Assembly: GCF_028462495.1 (NCBI RefSeq) | Contig: NZ_JAQOWX010000013.1 | Location: forward strand, 1-64,000 | Direction: 5' to 3' | Length of the DNA stretch: 64,000 nucleotides | Source: Roseateles_E sp005503085 | Lineage (GTDB): Bacteria; Pseudomonadota; Gammaproteobacteria; Burkholderiales; Burkholderiaceae_C | Shown here: piece by piece, positions 7,918 to 18,783 of the stretch | How positions within the stretch are numbered: the first letter of the stretch is position 1 | Layout: the number at the start of each line of letters is the position of its first letter | Notes under the pieces: generated by a model | Seen by the model: only the letters and a program-made list of their open reading frames with translations | What the model was told of the DNA's origin: nothing | Database searches by the model: none | Program-made: the position numbers and the translations under genes

Positions 7918-8382
7918 ATGAACCAGGCAACACGCCCGGACCCGGCCGAGATCAGCCTGCGGCCGGTGACGAAGGACAATTACGAGGCCGTCTGTGATCT
8001 GCCGCTGCCGCCCGAGCAGCAGCGCATGCTGGCCGACAACTGCTGGTCCCTGGTCGAGGCGGCCTACAACCCCGGCTATGTCGCACGCGCCATCTACCTC
8101 GGCGAGCAGGTCGCCGGCTTCATGATGTGGGTGCCAGAGACGGCCGAGCGCATCTCGATCTGGCGCTTCATGGTCAGCGCAGCGCTGCAGGGCCAGGGGC
8201 TGGGCAGCCGGGCGCTGCAACTGGCCATCGCCGAGATCCGCAGCCGACCCGGCCTGCGCGAGATCGAGATCTGCTACCACCCCGGCAACGAGGGCTCACG
8301 CCGGCTCTATGCCCGCCACGGCTTTGTCGAGCAGGGGCTGGATGCGGAGGGTGAGGACATGCTGGCGGTGCTGACGGTCTGA
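7918..8382 (+). CDS. GNAT N-acetyltransferase (SpeG-like)
   Basis: The product is 154 aa. A strong GGAGG site precedes the ATG. The GNAT acetyl-CoA loop is seen as QGQGLGSRALQLAI, preceded by ISIWRFMVSAA and followed by EIEICYHPGNEGSRRLYARHGF. The N terminus (ISLRPVTKDNYEAVCDL) resembles diamine/spermidine acetyltransferases, so polyamine acetylation is a possibility but not established. It is divergent from the diguanylate cyclase gene. Confidence 0.9.
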   Translation: MNQATRPDPAEISLRPVTKDNYEAVCDLPLPPEQQRMLADNCWSLVEAAYNPGYVARAIYLGEQVAGFMMWVPETAERISIWRFMVSAALQGQGLGSRALQLAIAEIRSRPGLREIEICYHPGNEGSRRLYARHGFVEQGLDAEGEDMLAVLTV

Positions 8383-8398
8383 CGCGGCGGCGGCCGCC

Positions 8399-9277
8399 CT
8401 ACAGGCCGAACTGGGTCTTGAAGAACGCCGTCGTGGCGGCGCGTGCCTGCGTGGCGGCCGCCGGGTTGGGCGCCATCAGCACCGGGCCGCCACGGCCCAG
8501 ATGGGCGAAGGGGTCGTTGATCGTGACCGGGTCTTCCGTGCGGTCGAAGCCGTGGGTGGCGTCGGCATACATCTTGACGCTCAGCAGCCCTGCCGGCACG
8601 GTGGCCTGCTCGGCCAGCTTGGGACAGGTGTCGGGCAGGTCGTAGGTATCGAGCCCGCCGCCCTGCAGGAAGACCTTGGCGCCGGTCAGGCTGGCAAAGC
8701 CGTAGCCGGGCACACGGTTGTAGACCCAACAGACGGGATAGTTGGGCGCGTGGGCGACGAAGGCCAGGCCGGTGCCGGCCATGTACTGCTCGGTGTAGGG
8801 CCGGGTCGCGGTCAGCATCGTCACGACGCCGCCCCAGGAAAAGCCCATGATGCCGATTCGCTTGCTGTCGATGCTGGGCAGGCCGGCCAGGAACTTCAGC
8901 GCGCCATAGGCATCGGGCAGGGTCTCGGGCACACCGCTGGGCCGGCCGGCCGCACCGCTGATGCCGCGCGCACCCCACATATCGATCTCCAGGGTCGCGA
9001 TGCCGGCCGCGTTGAGCTCCTTGGCGTAGGAGACGCCGCGGCTGTCGATGCCGCTGCTGCCATGCACGATGACCACGGCGGGGCGCGGCGGGCCGGGCGG
9101 CACACGCAGCTCGGCCGGCACCGCCAGCGGCTTGACCGGATCGAGCGAGAGATAGCTGACGCGGGTGACCAGGGTCTCCTGATCGTCGCCGCCGCCGCAG
9201 GCGGTCAGGCTCACGGCGGGCAGCAGCACTGCGGCAAGGCGGATGCGCCAGCTGGCAGCGGTCATCGTGGGGGTCAT
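8399..9277 (-). CDS. Dienelactone-hydrolase-like lipoprotein (alpha/beta hydrolase)
   Basis: The product is 292 aa. The N-terminal signal ends in the lipobox LTAC27 followed by GGGDD, so it is probably a lipid-anchored periplasmic protein. The hydrolase core shows VVIVHGSSGIDSRG (oxyanion region), the nucleophile elbow GFSWGG (S147) and a late His in DATHGFDR. Dienelactone hydrolases normally use Cys; Ser here suggests an esterase-type activity. An SD-like GGAGA lies before the ATG. Substrate unknown. Confidence 0.87.
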   Translation of the reverse strand: MTPTMTAASWRIRLAAVLLPAVSLTACGGGDDQETLVTRVSYLSLDPVKPLAVPAELRVPPGPPRPAVVIVHGSSGIDSRGVSYAKELNAAGIATLEIDMWGARGISGAAGRPSGVPETLPDAYGALKFLAGLPSIDSKRIGIMGFSWGGVVTMLTATRPYTEQYMAGTGLAFVAHAPNYPVCWVYNRVPGYGFASLTGAKVFLQGGGLDTYDLPDTCPKLAEQATVPAGLLSVKMYADATHGFDRTEDPVTINDPFAHLGRGGPVLMAPNPAAATQARAATTAFFKTQFGL

Positions 9278-9395
9278 GTCTTGTCTCCGTCGATGCAGCG
9301 CCGGCCTGTCAGGTCAGGTCTTGTGTGCCGCGAGGTAGCGACATGCTCGCACAAACGCCGCCGCCGGAGTCGCCCCCCGGCGCAGCGGACCGCGA

Positions 9396-10085
9396 TCAGC
9401 GCAGTGCCGCCGCCACGCGCTCCCAGCGCGGCTGCCAGCGGTCGGTGATGTCGGCCGACAGCAGGATGTGATGCGCCCGGCCCACCAGCAGGCGGCGCGG
9501 CACGGCGCCGATGAAGCGCGAGTCCACGCTGTTGTCGCGGTTGTCGCCCAGCATGAAGTAATGCTCGGCCGGCACCCGCAGCGGCCCGAACTGCCCGGCG
9601 GCGTACAGGCCCGACAGATGCTGGACGCGCCGGCTGCTGCCCGCCACCGTCTCGGTGCTGCGCGTCACCGCCAGCACCCGGCCGGGCCCCAGGGTTTCGA
9701 GCGCCGGCTCCGCAGCGCTGTAATGCGCCGCCTCGCCATTGATCAGCAGGCGGCCGTCGCGCAGCTCGACCGTGTCGCCCGGCAGCGCCACCAGGCGCTT
9801 GATCAGCAGCACGCCGGTCGTCGGCGCGGAAAAGGTGACTATGTCGCCGCGCTGCGGCTCGCCGAGCCGGGCCAGGCTGATCTCGCTGAGCGGCAGCTTG
9901 GCGTCATAGGCGAGCCGGTTCACCAGCACCACATCGCCCTCCAGGATGCTGGGCCGCATCGAGGCGCTAGGCACCGGGTTCCAGTCGGCGATAGCCGTGC
10001 GCAGCAGCCCGAAGCACAGCAGGAAGACGAGGAAGCCCCGGTTGGCCTTTAGCCAGTTGGTGGCCGGCTTGACATCTGCATTCAT
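9396..10085 (-). CDS. lepB: Signal peptidase I (S26 family)
   Basis: The product is 229 aa. One N-terminal membrane helix (GFLVFLLCFGLLRTAIADW) leads into the catalytic Ser motif PSASMRPSI (S42). The general-base Lys is in LLIKRLVALPGD (K96) and the family box GDNRDNSVDSRFIG is present. It cleaves Sec and Tat signal peptides at the periplasmic side of the inner membrane. It is not next to lepA/rnc, so it may be a second copy; TraF-like peptidases are shorter and lack the long insert seen here. Confidence 0.92.
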   Translation of the reverse strand: MNADVKPATNWLKANRGFLVFLLCFGLLRTAIADWNPVPSASMRPSILEGDVVLVNRLAYDAKLPLSEISLARLGEPQRGDIVTFSAPTTGVLLIKRLVALPGDTVELRDGRLLINGEAAHYSAAEPALETLGPGRVLAVTRSTETVAGSSRRVQHLSGLYAAGQFGPLRVPAEHYFMLGDNRDNSVDSRFIGAVPRRLLVGRAHHILLSADITDRWQPRWERVAAALR

Positions 10086-10193
10086 GGACAGCGCCCGAAG
10101 AAGAACATGGCGCCCAGTGTGGCCGGCCCGGGCGGCCGCCGCGAGCCGGCGGCGGCGAGCTGAGGGTTGGCTTGTATGAATGGCCGGCCGGCC

Positions 10194-10820
10194 CTAGCGC
10201 GGCGTTGCCAGCACCTGGGTCCAAGCCCAGTTCACCGTGCTACCGGGATTGCTCTGGCTCTGCCGCGCACAGGCCAGCCCCATCTCGCTGAAGGCCGGGC
10301 TCATCAGGTTGCGGCAATGGCCCTCGCTCTTCATCCAGCCGTCGACCACCGCCGCACTACTGCTGTAGCCATATGCAATGTTCTCGCCCCAGCGGCTCCA
10401 GGCGTAGCCACTGGCGCTGAGGCGCTGGCCAGCGCTGCTGCCGTCCGAGCCGGTGTGGCTGAAGAAGCTCTTGTCCACCATGTCCTGCGAATGCCGGGCA
10501 GCGGCCTGCGCTATCGAGCTCTGCCAGACCAGCGCCGGCGCGGCCACGAATGTCTCTGCGCCGCAGACCGCGCCACGGGCGCGCCTGTCATTGACCAGAC
10601 GCAGCAACTCGGCCTGGAAGTCGGGCAGCTCGCACTGCACGGCGGCGGCCTGTGCAGGCGCCGCCGGGGCGGATGCGGCAGGGGCTGAAGCCTCAGCTGC
10701 GCTGCTCGGGGGCTCGTCATTGCCGCCGCCGCCACAGGCTGCCAGCAGCAGGCTGGAACACAGGGCCAGCACTGACAGGGCGCGGACAAGCGTGGGAGGG
10801 AGGATTGGGGGCTGAGGCAT
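10194..10820 (-). CDS. CAP/SCP (PR1-like) domain lipoprotein
   Basis: The product is 208 aa from the ATG beginning MPQPPILPP (an in-frame ATG 11 codons upstream is possible). Signal peptide and lipobox LLLAAC are followed by Gly- and Ala/Pro-rich linker residues. The CAP domain follows: LLRLVNDRRARG, LAAAARHSQDMV-like helix, FFSHTGSDG, GENIAYGYSS, and GHCRNLMSPAFSEMGLACA. CAP proteins of bacteria are extracytoplasmic and of unclear function; the His, Glu and His cavity residues are present here. Confidence 0.9.
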   Translation of the reverse strand: MPQPPILPPTLVRALSVLALCSSLLLAACGGGGNDEPPSSAAEASAPAASAPAAPAQAAAVQCELPDFQAELLRLVNDRRARGAVCGAETFVAAPALVWQSSIAQAAARHSQDMVDKSFFSHTGSDGSSAGQRLSASGYAWSRWGENIAYGYSSSAAVVDGWMKSEGHCRNLMSPAFSEMGLACARQSQSNPGSTVNWAWTQVLATPR

Positions 10821-10989
10821 GGGGCGCGATTGTCCCGATCGCGATGCCGCCATTCGCCCAAATTTGCCACGGGCGCAACAGCTGCTTACGCCGGCAACAC
10901 AGGGCTCACAGATTGCCAGCTGGTCTGTTGCGCACCGGCCAGGGAAGGGCCACTCGTTCGTCTTCGTTGAGCTTGTGTCTGCATTGGCG

Positions 10990-11037
10990 CACCCAGAAAA
11001 AAGCGCCGCCCGAGGGCGACGCTTTGCTTCTTGGGTG
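10990..11037 (-). terminator. Rho-independent terminator of the glycerol operon
   Basis: AAAGCGCCGCCC (11000-11011) pairs with GGGCGACGCTTT (11014-11025) with one mismatch. Outer flanks CACCCAG/TTGGGTG extend the stem. On the minus strand the 3' arm runs into a T tract. It lies 18 bases past the glpV stop. Confidence 0.8.
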
Positions 11038-11054
11038 AGCCGTGCAAGGAGTGC

Positions 11055-12797
11055 TTAACGCACGCGTCCTTCCTTCCAAGCATTCAGCAGCTTGTCATAG
11101 GCGATGGTCTCGCCCTTAGGCTTCTCGTTGGCCAGCTTGGCCCACGGGGCGCCCTTGTCGCTCAGCCACTTGGCGTTGGTTTCCTTCTTGTTGAGCTTGG
11201 GCGCGCACTTGGCCATGCCGGCGCGCTCCAGACGGCCCATCACCTGGTCCATTTCCTCGGCCAGCGTGTCCATCGCGCCTTGCGGGGTCTTCTCGCCGGT
11301 GACGGCCTGGGCCACGTTCTTCCACCACAGCTGGGCCAGCTTCGGGTAGTCGGGGACGTTGGTGCCGGTGGGCGTCCAGGCCACGCGAGCGGGGCTGCGG
11401 TAGAACTCGACCAGGCCACCGAGCTTGGGCGCCATATCGGTCATCGCCTTGGAGCGGATGTCCGATTCGCGGATCGGGGTCAGGCCGACGATGGTCTTCT
11501 TCAGGCTGGTGGTCTTGGCGGTGACGAACTGGGCATAGAGCCAGGCGGCGGCCGTCTTGTTGGCGTCGTGGTTGGCGAAGAAGGTCCAGCTGCCCACGTC
11601 CTGGTAGCCGTTCTGCATGCCTTCCTTCCAGTACGGGCCGTTCGGGCCGGGCGCCATGCGCCACTTCGGCGTGCCGTCGGCATTGACCACCGGCAGGCCC
11701 GGCTTGGTCATGTCGGCGGTGAAGGCGGTGTACCAGAAGATCTGCTGCGCGATCTGGCCCTGGGCGGGCACCGGGCCGGCTTCGCCGAAGGTCATGCCGG
11801 TGGCTTCCTTGGGCGCGTACTTCTTCATCCAGTCCACGTACTTGGTCAGCGCGTAGACGGCGGCGGGCGAGTTGGTGGCGCCGCCACGGGCCACCGAGGC
11901 GCCCACCGGCGTGCACTTGTCGGCCGCGACTCGGATGCCCCACTCGTCGACCGGCATGCCGTTCGGGATGCCCTTGTCGGCGGTGCCGGCCATCGACAGC
12001 CAGGCATCGGTGAAGCGCCAGCCCAGCGACGGGTCCTTCTTGCCGTAGTCCATATGACCGTAGATGGGCTTGCCGTCGATGGTCTTGACGTCTTCGCTGA
12101 AGAAGGCCGCGATGTCCTCGTAGGCGCTCCAGTTCAGCGGCACGCCGAGGTCGTAGCCGTACTTGGCCTTGAACTTGTCCTGCAGGTCCTTGCGCGCGAA
12201 CAGGTCGGCACGGAACCAGTAGAGGTTGGCGAACTGCTGGTCGGGCAGCTGGTAGAGCTTGCCGTCAGGCGCGGTCGTGAAGCTGGTACCGATGAAGTCC
12301 TTCAGGTCCAGACCGGGGTTGGTGTATTCCTTGCCCGCACCGGCCATGTAGTCGGTGAGGTTCATGATCTTGCCGTAGCGGTAGTGGGTACCGATCAGGT
12401 CGGAGTCGGAGATCCAGCCGTCGTAGATGCTCTTGCCGGACTGCATCGAGGTCTGCAGCTTCTCGACCACATCGCCTTCCTGGATCAGGTCGTGCTTGAC
12501 CGTGATGCCGGTGATCTCGCTGAAGGCCTTGGCCAGGGTCTTGGCCTCGTACTCGTGGGTGGTGATGGTCTCGGACACCACCGAGATCTCCTTGACGCCC
12601 TTGGCCTGCAGCTTCTTGGCCGCTTCGATGAACCACTTCATCTCGGCCATCTGCTGGTCCTTGCTCAGCGTGCTGGGCTGGAACTCGGCGTCGATCCACT
12701 TCTTGGCCTCGGGCTCGCCGGCCCAGGCGCCGGACGCCCCAACGGCCAGCGCGGCGGCGACGGCCAGCGCTGAAAACTTCTTGTGCTGCATCATCAT
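11055..12797 (-). CDS. glpV: Glycerol ABC transporter, periplasmic binding protein
   Basis: The product is 580 aa. The start was placed at the first of three consecutive ATG codons, 9 bases after AGGAG. A clear signal peptide (FSALAVAAALAVGASGAWA) is followed by a large mature domain of the extracellular solute-binding type (AKKLQAKGVKEISVVSETI, KLYQLPDQQFANLYWFRADLF). The size and the neighbours glpS-T-P-Q-U match the glycerol transporter described in Rhizobium. It is the last gene of the operon, separated from glpU by 157 bases with a hairpin and followed by a strong terminator. It delivers glycerol to the GlpP/GlpQ permease. Confidence 0.93.
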   Translation of the reverse strand: MMMQHKKFSALAVAAALAVGASGAWAGEPEAKKWIDAEFQPSTLSKDQQMAEMKWFIEAAKKLQAKGVKEISVVSETITTHEYEAKTLAKAFSEITGITVKHDLIQEGDVVEKLQTSMQSGKSIYDGWISDSDLIGTHYRYGKIMNLTDYMAGAGKEYTNPGLDLKDFIGTSFTTAPDGKLYQLPDQQFANLYWFRADLFARKDLQDKFKAKYGYDLGVPLNWSAYEDIAAFFSEDVKTIDGKPIYGHMDYGKKDPSLGWRFTDAWLSMAGTADKGIPNGMPVDEWGIRVAADKCTPVGASVARGGATNSPAAVYALTKYVDWMKKYAPKEATGMTFGEAGPVPAQGQIAQQIFWYTAFTADMTKPGLPVVNADGTPKWRMAPGPNGPYWKEGMQNGYQDVGSWTFFANHDANKTAAAWLYAQFVTAKTTSLKKTIVGLTPIRESDIRSKAMTDMAPKLGGLVEFYRSPARVAWTPTGTNVPDYPKLAQLWWKNVAQAVTGEKTPQGAMDTLAEEMDQVMGRLERAGMAKCAPKLNKKETNAKWLSDKGAPWAKLANEKPKGETIAYDKLLNAWKEGRVR

Positions 12798-12921
12798 TAC
12801 TCTTGTCTCCTCTGATGAATCCCCCGAACAGCGTGATGCGGCCCCGGGGGAGGAGGGGGCCGAATCCATCAAACCCGTCTAGCTCGAGCGCTTGCAGGCG
12901 CCCGATCCTTCGCACGGCGTC

Positions 12922-12943
12922 GGGCAAGCCGCAGGGCTTGCCC
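12922..12943 (-). other. Hairpin between glpU and glpV
   Basis: GGGCAAGCC, loop GCAG, GGCTTGCCC: a perfect 9-bp stem with no T tract, 11 bases past the glpU stop and 125 bases before glpV. It may protect or process the message so that the binding protein is made in excess. Confidence 0.6.
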
Positions 12944-12954
12944 TCGGTCCGCGC

Positions 12955-13263
12955 TCAGCCCTTGCGCATGATCAGGGCCAGCACCGCCATCGAGATCACG
13001 AAGCTGATCCAGATGCTGGGATCGCTCTCCAGCGCCCACCACTCGGCCATGCGGCCGGACAGGCCGACAAAGGCCAGGTTGATATAGGCGGCCGTGAGCA
13101 GGCCGATGAAGAGCCGGTCACCGCGCGTGGTCTTCATCGGCAGAAAGCCCTTGCGCATCACGGTGGGCGACTTGAGCTCCCACACCGTCATGCCGGCCAG
13201 CATCAGCACGATGCAGACGAAGAACACCGCCACCGGCGTGGTCCAGTACATCCATTCAAACAT
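12955..13263 (-). CDS. glpU: Small membrane protein of the glycerol transporter (DUF2160)
   Basis: The product is 102 aa from the ATG beginning MFEWMYWTTP. It has three hydrophobic segments (AVFFVCIVLMLAGMTVW, LFIGLLTAAYINLAFVGL, ISFVISMAVLALIM) and a conserved loop KSPTVMRKGFLPMKTTRGDR. The family is DUF2160, found in glp ABC operons as GlpU. Its exact job in glycerol uptake is not known. It lies 10 bases after glpQ. Confidence 0.9.
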   Translation of the reverse strand: MFEWMYWTTPVAVFFVCIVLMLAGMTVWELKSPTVMRKGFLPMKTTRGDRLFIGLLTAAYINLAFVGLSGRMAEWWALESDPSIWISFVISMAVLALIMRKG

Positions 13264-13273
13264 CAGCGGCTCC

Positions 13274-14956
<1,683 letters not shown>

Positions 14957-14960
<4 letters not shown>

Positions 14961-16078
14961 TGATGAGCCTCTTGCTTGGGGTGGTGACCGTTGAGCAACT
15001 GCTCATCGCGGCCGTAGAAGCAGGTATGCGTTCCCAGCACCTGCAGCCAGACCGCGTCGCCGGCGGCGGGCGGGCGGTCCTGCGCATTCAGGCGCAGCTT
15101 GATGTCAACCTCACCGACGCGGGCGCTGATCAGCCAGTAGGTGCCGATGTCCTGCACCTTGCTCACCGTCGCGCGCAGCGCGCCGGCCGCCCCCTCGCCG
15201 ACCAGCTCCACATACTCGGGCCGCACGCCCAGCGTGAACTCGCCGGCACGCTCCAGCTGCTGGTACAGCACACCGAAGTCCAGGGCCAGGTCTTGCCCGG
15301 CGATCTGCAGCACGCCGGCCTTGAAGCGGCCCGGCAGAAAGTTCATGCCCGGCGAGCCGATGAAGTTGCCGACAAACATATGCTGAGGCTTCTCGAACAG
15401 CGCATCGGCACTGCCGACCTGGACCGCGCGGCCGCGCGTCATCACAACGATCTGGTCGGCAAAGGTCAGCGCCTCGACCTGGTCGTGGGTCACATAGATC
15501 AGGGTCAGCTTCAGCTCGTGGTGGATCTGCTTGAGCTTGCGGCGCAGCTGCCATTTCAGATGCGGGTCGATCACGGTCAGCGGCTCGTCGAACAGCACTG
15601 CCGAGACGTCCTCGCGCACCAGGCCGCGGCCCAGCGAGATCTTCTGCTTGGCATCCGCCGTCAGGCCGGCGGCGCGCTGGTTCAGCTGGCCGCTCATCTC
15701 CAGCATCTCGGCGATCTTGCCGACCCGCGCCTTGATCTTCTCGGGCGCGACGCCGCGGTTCTTCAGCGGGAAGGCCAGGTTTTCGGCCACCGTCATCGTG
15801 TCGTAGATCACCGGGAACTGGAACACCTGGGCGATATTGCGCGCCTGCGGTGACAGCCGGGTGACATCGCGGCCGTCGAAGGTCACCGTGCCATGCGAGG
15901 GCTGGACCAGGCCGGAGATGATGTTGAGCATGGTGGTCTTGCCGCAGCCCGAGGGCCCCAGCAAGGCGTAGGCGCCGCCATCATCGAAGCTCATCTTCAG
16001 CGGCAGCAGCGCGTAGTCGCTGTCCTGCTGAGGGTTGGGTTTGTAGGCGTGGGCCAGGTCGAGGTCGATGCGTGCCAT
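14957..16078 (-). CDS. glpT: Glycerol ABC transporter ATPase with degenerate signature motif
   Basis: The product is 373 aa. Walker A is GPSGCGKT (41-48) and Walker B VLFDEP (about 161-166), followed by a C-terminal TOBE-like region (LGVRPEYVELVGEG). The usual LSGGQ signature is replaced by LTADAKQ (139-145), followed by KISLGRGLV. This means one of the two ATP sites of the GlpS/GlpT pair is probably degenerate. Its start shares one base with the glpS stop. Do not confuse it with the E. coli GlpT antiporter; this is the ABC subunit name. Confidence 0.92.
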
Positions 16079-17160
16079 CAGTGGCCAGCCTTTCTGTCAG
16101 GTGCCAGCATCAGCGCACCATCGGCACCGAAGACATAGGCCTGCGCGGCCTGCAGGTACAGCGTGATCGGCGCGCCCAGGTCGAAGTAATGCACGCCGGT
16201 CAGCTGAGCGACCAGGGAGCCGAGCTCGCTATGCACATGGACAAAGGTGTCGGAGCCCGATATCTCGGCCAGCTCGACGCTGCCCTGGATCGCGATATCG
16301 CCCGGACGGGTCTGCACGCGCAGCGCGCTGGCGCGCACGCCCACCGTCACCGGACCTGAAATCGGCATGTCGGCCGCCAGCTCCAGGGCCAGGCCCGGCA
16401 TCAAATCAATGCGGCCGCCCTGGCCGGTGGCCGGCAGCAGATTCATCGGCGGATCGCTGAAGGCACGGGCCACGCGCAGCGAGGCCGGGCGGTGGAAGAC
16501 CTCGGCCGTCGGCCCGTACTGCAGCAGCTCGCCGGCGTCCATCACGGCCGTGTAGCCGCCCAGCAGCAAGGCCTCGGCCGGCTCGGTGGTGGCGTAGACC
16601 ACGGTGGAGCCGCCGACGGCGAAGAGCTGGCTCAGTTCCTCGCGCAGCTCTTCGCGCAGCTTGTAGTCCAGATTGACCAGAGGCTCGTCGAGCAGCATCA
16701 GCGGGGCGGTCTTGGCCCGCGCGCGGGCCAGCGCCACGCGCTGCTGCGGGCCGCCGCTGAGCTGGGCCGGCAGCTTGGCCAGATGCATCTCGATATGCAG
16801 GCGCTCGGCCAGTTGGTCGACCTGCTTGGCAATCGCGGCGCGGTCCATTCCACCACGCAGTTTCAGCGGCGAGGCAATGTTGTCGCGCACCGTCATCGAC
16901 GGGTAGTTGATGAACTGCTGATAGACCATAGCGACATTGCGCTCGCGCACCGCGACGCCGGTCACGTCGACGCCGTCGGCCATCACCCGGCCGACAGTGG
17001 GCCGGTCCAGGCCCGCCATCAATCGCATCAAGGTGGTCTTGCCGGCCTGGGTCGCGCCCAGCAGCACGGTGACCGCGCCGGTTTGCAGCTTCAGGTCCAG
17101 CGGGTAGAGGTGCGTTGCCGCACCGACCCGGTGGCTGATGCCCTGCATATCGAGTTGCAT
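16078..17160 (-). CDS. glpS: Glycerol ABC transporter ATPase
   Basis: The product is 360 aa. Walker A is the unusual GATQAGKT (35-42), the signature LSGGPQQ (134-140) is intact, and Walker B is LMLLDEP (154-160). A C-terminal TOBE-type regulatory domain follows (VGVRASALRVQTRPGD). It is the second gene of the operon, 3 bases after glpD, and pairs with GlpT to power glycerol import. Confidence 0.92.
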   Translation of the reverse strand: MQLDMQGISHRVGAATHLYPLDLKLQTGAVTVLLGATQAGKTTLMRLMAGLDRPTVGRVMADGVDVTGVAVRERNVAMVYQQFINYPSMTVRDNIASPLKLRGGMDRAAIAKQVDQLAERLHIEMHLAKLPAQLSGGPQQRVALARARAKTAPLMLLDEPLVNLDYKLREELREELSQLFAVGGSTVVYATTEPAEALLLGGYTAVMDAGELLQYGPTAEVFHRPASLRVARAFSDPPMNLLPATGQGGRIDLMPGLALELAADMPISGPVTVGVRASALRVQTRPGDIAIQGSVELAEISGSDTFVHVHSELGSLVAQLTGVHYFDLGAPITLYLQAAQAYVFGADGALMLAPDRKAGH

Positions 17161-17163
17161 CGT

Positions 17164-18771
17164 TCAGTCTTTCCCAACGGTATTGGTCTCGAACCAGGCG
17201 GCCACGGCGGCGCGCTGGGCTTCGGTGTAATGCAGGCCCAGCTTGGAACGGCGCCACAGCACGTCGTCGGCGCTGCGGGCCCATTCTTCGCGCTGCAGAT
17301 AACGCAGCTCGATGTCGAACAGTCCCGGGGCCACCTCTTGCCCCAGCTCGGCCAGGCTGGCCGCGCCGCCCAGCACGCGAGAGATCCGCGCGCCATAGGC
17401 CCGGCTCAGGCGGCGCGCCAGCGCCGGCGGCAGATAGGCATGGCGCTTCTGCACCGCCGCCACCAGGCGCTCAAAGTCGGTGTCGGGACGCTGCGCCGCG
17501 CCGATCCAGGACGAGAGATCGCCGCCCGGCAAATGGGCGTGCTCGGTCCAGGGCTTGCGCCCGGATGCCGGACCTTGACCGAGCATGCCGCCGACCATAT
17601 CGGCCGCATCCTCGGCCAGCTTGCGGAAGGTCGTGATCTTGCCGCCCCAGACGGAGAGCAGCGGCGCGCCCTGGGTGTTGGTCTCCAGCAGGTAGTCGCG
17701 CGTGACAGCCGAGGGATCGCCCGAGGCGTCGTCGAGCAGCGGGCGCACGCCGGCATAGCTCCAGACCACATCCTCGCGGGTGACGGGCTTGGCGAAGTAG
17801 CGGCTGGCCTGCTCGCACAGATAGGCGATCTCGTTCTCGTCGATCCTGGCCTTGCTCAGGCCTGCCAGGGCCTCCTGCGGCAGCTCGACATCGGTGGTGC
17901 CGATCAGCGTGTAGTCGCCCTCGTAGGGGATCGCGAAGATGATGCGCTTGTCGGGATTCTGGAAGATGTAGGCGTGGTCGTGCTCGAAGCAGCGCTTGAC
18001 GATGATGTGGCTGCCCTTGACCAGGCGCAGGCTCTTGGTCGCCAGTGCCTCACCGCGCGCCGGCCGCGCAATGCCGCGCAGAAAGCTCTCGGCCCAGGGG
18101 CCGGCGGCGTTGACCAGGGCGCGGGCGCGCACGGTGCGCTCGCCGGTGGGCGTGGCAATCGTCGCGGTCCAGCCCTCCGCGTCGCGCTGCACGGCCGTGA
18201 CCATGCTGCGCGTCAGCAACTCGGCGCCCTTCTCGCGCGCATCGAGCGCATTCAGCAGCACCAGGCGGGCGTCGTCGACCCAGCCGTCGGAATAGACAAA
18301 GCCACGGGTATAGCTCGGCTTCAGCGGCTTGCCGACCGCCGAGGTGCGCAGGTTCACCCCGGTGGAGCCCGGCAGCACCTCGCGACGCGCCAGGTGGTCG
18401 TAGAGAAACAGGCCGATGCGTATCATCCAGGCCGGCCGCATCGCCGCGTCATGCGGCATCACGAAGCGCAGCGGCCACATGATGTGGGGGGCGCTCTTCA
18501 GCAGCACCTCGCGCTCCTGCAGCGCCTTGCGCACCAGCGAGAACTCGTAGTACTCCAGATAGCGCAGGCCGCCGTGTATCAGCTTGGTCGACGAGGACGA
18601 GGTGTGGGCCGCGAAGTCGTCGCGCTCGGCCAGCAGCACCCGCCAGCCGCGCCCGGCCAGGTCGCGGGCAATGCCGGCACCATTGATGCCGCCGCCGACG
18701 ACGAGCACGTCGTAGCGGTCCGGCGCGGCCTGCGGCATGGCACTCGGGGCGGTCGATGGATTGGCGGTCAA
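17164..18771 (-). CDS. glpD: Glycerol-3-phosphate dehydrogenase (FAD, respiratory)
   Basis: The product is 535 aa. The FAD-binding motif VVGGGINGAGIARDLAGRG lies near the N terminus, followed by the family boxes SSSSTKLIHGGLRYLE and LEYYEFSLVRKALQERE. The C-terminal DAO_C part includes WSYAGVRPLLDD and VWGGKITTFRKLAEDA. It oxidises sn-glycerol-3-phosphate to DHAP and passes electrons to quinone at the inner membrane. The start is a TTG placed 6 bases after AGGAGA. An ATG 11 codons later (18738, 524 aa) has no ribosome site but is the start implied by many homologues. It is the first gene of glpDSTPQUV. Confidence 0.94.
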   Translation of the reverse strand: MTANPSTAPSAMPQAAPDRYDVLVVGGGINGAGIARDLAGRGWRVLLAERDDFAAHTSSSSTKLIHGGLRYLEYYEFSLVRKALQEREVLLKSAPHIMWPLRFVMPHDAAMRPAWMIRIGLFLYDHLARREVLPGSTGVNLRTSAVGKPLKPSYTRGFVYSDGWVDDARLVLLNALDAREKGAELLTRSMVTAVQRDAEGWTATIATPTGERTVRARALVNAAGPWAESFLRGIARPARGEALATKSLRLVKGSHIIVKRCFEHDHAYIFQNPDKRIIFAIPYEGDYTLIGTTDVELPQEALAGLSKARIDENEIAYLCEQASRYFAKPVTREDVVWSYAGVRPLLDDASGDPSAVTRDYLLETNTQGAPLLSVWGGKITTFRKLAEDAADMVGGMLGQGPASGRKPWTEHAHLPGGDLSSWIGAAQRPDTDFERLVAAVQKRHAYLPPALARRLSRAYGARISRVLGGAASLAELGQEVAPGLFDIELRYLQREEWARSADDVLWRRSKLGLHYTEAQRAAVAAWFETNTVGKD

Positions 18772-18783
18772 AGCGAGTCTCCT

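Noticed and set aside
10135..10153. Hairpin GCCGCCG-CGAGC-CGGCGGC as terminator of the CAP gene
   Set aside because: Stem of only 7 bp with no T tract in a very GC-rich gap; it could occur by chance.
11031..12773. Long plus-strand open frame opposite glpV
   Set aside because: It is the mirror of a well-supported gene: high GC at third positions leaves the opposite strand open. Its translation has no recognisable domain.
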